Assembly (NCBI GenBank): GCA_945874095.1
Contig: CAMCFM010000031.1
Location: 1 to 16,237 of the forward strand
Direction of reading: 5' to 3'
From: Candidatus Kuenenia stuttgartensis
GTDB lineage: Bacteria; Planctomycetota; Planctomycetia; Isosphaerales; Isosphaeraceae
DNA: 16,237 nucleotides
Part shown: positions 15,134 to 16,237 of the stretch, piece by piece
How the letters are laid out: every line of letters begins with the position of its first letter
Numbering within the stretch: the stretch's first letter is position 1
The notes under the pieces: model-generated
What the model was told of the DNA's origin: nothing
Database searches by the model: none
What the model saw: the letters and a program-made list of their open reading frames with translations, nothing else
Position numbers and translations under genes: made by a program

Positions 15134-16237
15134 GAAAGCCTCCGCGAAGGGGCAAGCCACTGGCTTTCGGTGTTCAGGGCGTGAATGTCTGTGATCGGAG
15201 CAGGCTGGGCCATGGCAGTGTCGATGGAATTTGTGGTCTCACGAATCCCAAACTGTTTCTGGCAAAGCTGAAAATACCTGCCTGAGGGGTCAGCGATCAG
15301 CTCTTTGTGCGAGCCCTTCTGGAGGATTTGGCCCTGTTCCATGACGACGATCTGGTCGCAGTCCACCACGGTGGAAAGTCGGTGGGCGATGATGATCGAG
15401 GTGCGGCCTGTGAGGAGATTTTTAAGTGCTTTCTGGATCAAGGATTCGCTTGGTGTATCGAGCGAGCTGGTGGCTTCATCGAGAATCACCAGAGATGGGT
15501 TCATGCACAGGGCACGGGCGATGGCCAGTCGCTGGCGCTGACCCTGGCTGAGCTTGTGGCCACCTTCGCCAACCACGGTTTCATAGCCTTCTTCAAGCTC
15601 CATCGTGAAGTCGTGGACGAGTGCGGCTTTCGCGGCAGATTCGACTTCTTCCTGAGTGGCTTCAGGGCGGCCGTAGCGAATATTTTCGGAGATCGTGCCG
15701 CGAAAAACGATCGGCTCTTGAGGGACGATCCCAATCCGGCTACGGATACTGGTGGATGAAAGCTCTTTGATGGGGACTCCATCGAGCCTGATTTCACCTT
15801 CGATGACGTCATAAAATCGGAGAAGAAGGCTGACGATTGTGGTTTTACCGCACCCGGTCGGGCCGACAAGGGCGACTTTCTGGCCAGGCGGAATTCGCAA
15901 GTCGAACTCGTTCAATACCTGAGGGCCGGAACCGTATGCAAAGCTGACGTGATCGAACTCGACTTGGCCTTGGATATGATCCAGGTGGCGAGGGTTTAGA
16001 GGCTCAGCCACTTCGGGGGTGAGATCAAGTATTTCGCCGAGCCGATCGACCGATGCGCTGGCTTGTTCGAAGACGTACGCGAGATCAGCCAGTCGAGCAA
16101 TTGGCCCGAACAGCATTCCGGCCAGAGCGGCGGTGGAGATGACTTCACCGGGAGTCATTCGGCCGTGGATCACTTCAAAGGCCCCTGCCCCGAAAACGGA
16201 TGCGGTGCCGAGTCCGCTGATGGCGGCGGAGAGATTC
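15130..16237 (-). CDS. ABC exporter half-transporter, catalytic partner (partial, N-terminus outside window)
   Basis: The frame is open from the stop at 15130 to the right edge, giving the last 368 residues. The membrane domain is cut except for its last part (SGLGTASVFGAGAFEV, then GRMTPGEVISTAALAG). There is no reason to start at the internal GTG near 16173. The nucleotide-binding domain has Walker A GPTGCGKTT, a Q-loop in GIVPQEPIVFRG, signature LSQGQ, Walker B LVILDEATSSLD with the catalytic Glu, and the switch His in IIIAHRLSTV. The site is complete apart from the second Gly of the signature being Gln. A hydrophilic tail of about 40 residues follows. The stop overlaps the next half-transporter as ATGA (15130-15133), so the two are expected to be co-translated as a heterodimer. 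Confidence 0.93.
   Translation of the reverse strand, partial: NLSAAISGLGTASVFGAGAFEVIHGRMTPGEVISTAALAGMLFGPIARLADLAYVFEQASASVDRLGEILDLTPEVAEPLNPRHLDHIQGQVEFDHVSFAYGSGPQVLNEFDLRIPPGQKVALVGPTGCGKTTIVSLLLRFYDVIEGEIRLDGVPIKELSSTSIRSRIGIVPQEPIVFRGTISENIRYGRPEATQEEVESAAKAALVHDFTMELEEGYETVVGEGGHKLSQGQRQRLAIARALCMNPSLVILDEATSSLDTPSESLIQKALKNLLTGRTSIIIAHRLSTVVDCDQIVVMEQGQILQKGSHKELIADPSGRYFQLCQKQFGIRETTNSIDTAMAQPAPITDIHALNTESQWLAPSRRLS

Noticed and set aside
1..16237. Mobile elements, CRISPR array, toxin-antitoxin or phage-defence genes
   Set aside because: No transposase, integrase, direct-repeat/spacer pattern or defence-family motif was found in any frame; the region looks like ordinary chromosome.

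Overview
The window looks like chromosomal DNA of a bacterium that carries the archaeal-type one-carbon (C1) cofactor genes, most likely a planctomycete. This rests on the combination of methanofuran/methylofuran-type genes (mfnD-, mfnF- and mfnE-like), beta-ribofuranosylaminobenzene 5'-phosphate synthase, a DUF447 protein and a dihydropteroate-synthase-related protein, together with weak or absent Shine-Dalgarno sites, TTG/GTG starts and moderate GC. The C1-carrier set is known from methanogenic archaea, methylotrophic proteobacteria and planctomycetes. The lineage call is inference. No mobile element, CRISPR array, rRNA or tRNA was seen.

Layout. (1) Positions 1-2362, minus strand: ATP-grasp ligase (mfnD-like) -> hydantoinase/oxoprolinase-fold protein (mfnF-like) -> amino-acid-kinase-fold protein (mfnE-like, cut by the window edge). 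Their archaeal counterparts carry out successive late steps of methanofuran assembly. (2) 2420-6067, plus strand: a HisA-related TIM barrel that is not ordinary HisA, divergent from mfnD by only 57 bp, followed by a complete ABC-2 type transporter (ATPase and two different permeases). (3) 6130-7596: one long protein joining an RsmG-type 16S rRNA methyltransferase to a SpoU/TrmH-type 2'-O-methyltransferase. (4) 7597-8075: a 479-bp non-coding stretch with a run of hairpin-forming inverted repeats. (5) 8076-10043: an unrecognised protein with an Ala-rich helix and a Pro/Ala tail, then a textbook glycerol dehydrogenase (GldA). (6) 10132-13129, minus strand: DHPS-related protein -> DUF447 -> beta-RFAP synthase, joined by two 4-base ATGA overlaps; this is the methanopterin-specific arm of tetrahydromethanopterin (H4MPT) biosynthesis. 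(7) 13238 to the right edge, minus strand: two ABC exporter half-transporters, also joined by an ATGA overlap, whose active-site residues predict an asymmetric heterodimer.

How it fits together. Regions 1 and 6 probably make two carriers of one pathway: a methylofuran-like C1 carrier and H4MPT, which together move formaldehyde/formate-level carbon. The enzymes that use them (Fae, Mch, Ftr/Fhc, Mtd) are not in this window. The HisA-like protein and DUF447 protein are the members with no settled function and are the best candidates for undescribed steps. The transporters, rRNA methyltransferase fusion and GldA have no evident biochemical link to the C1 genes.
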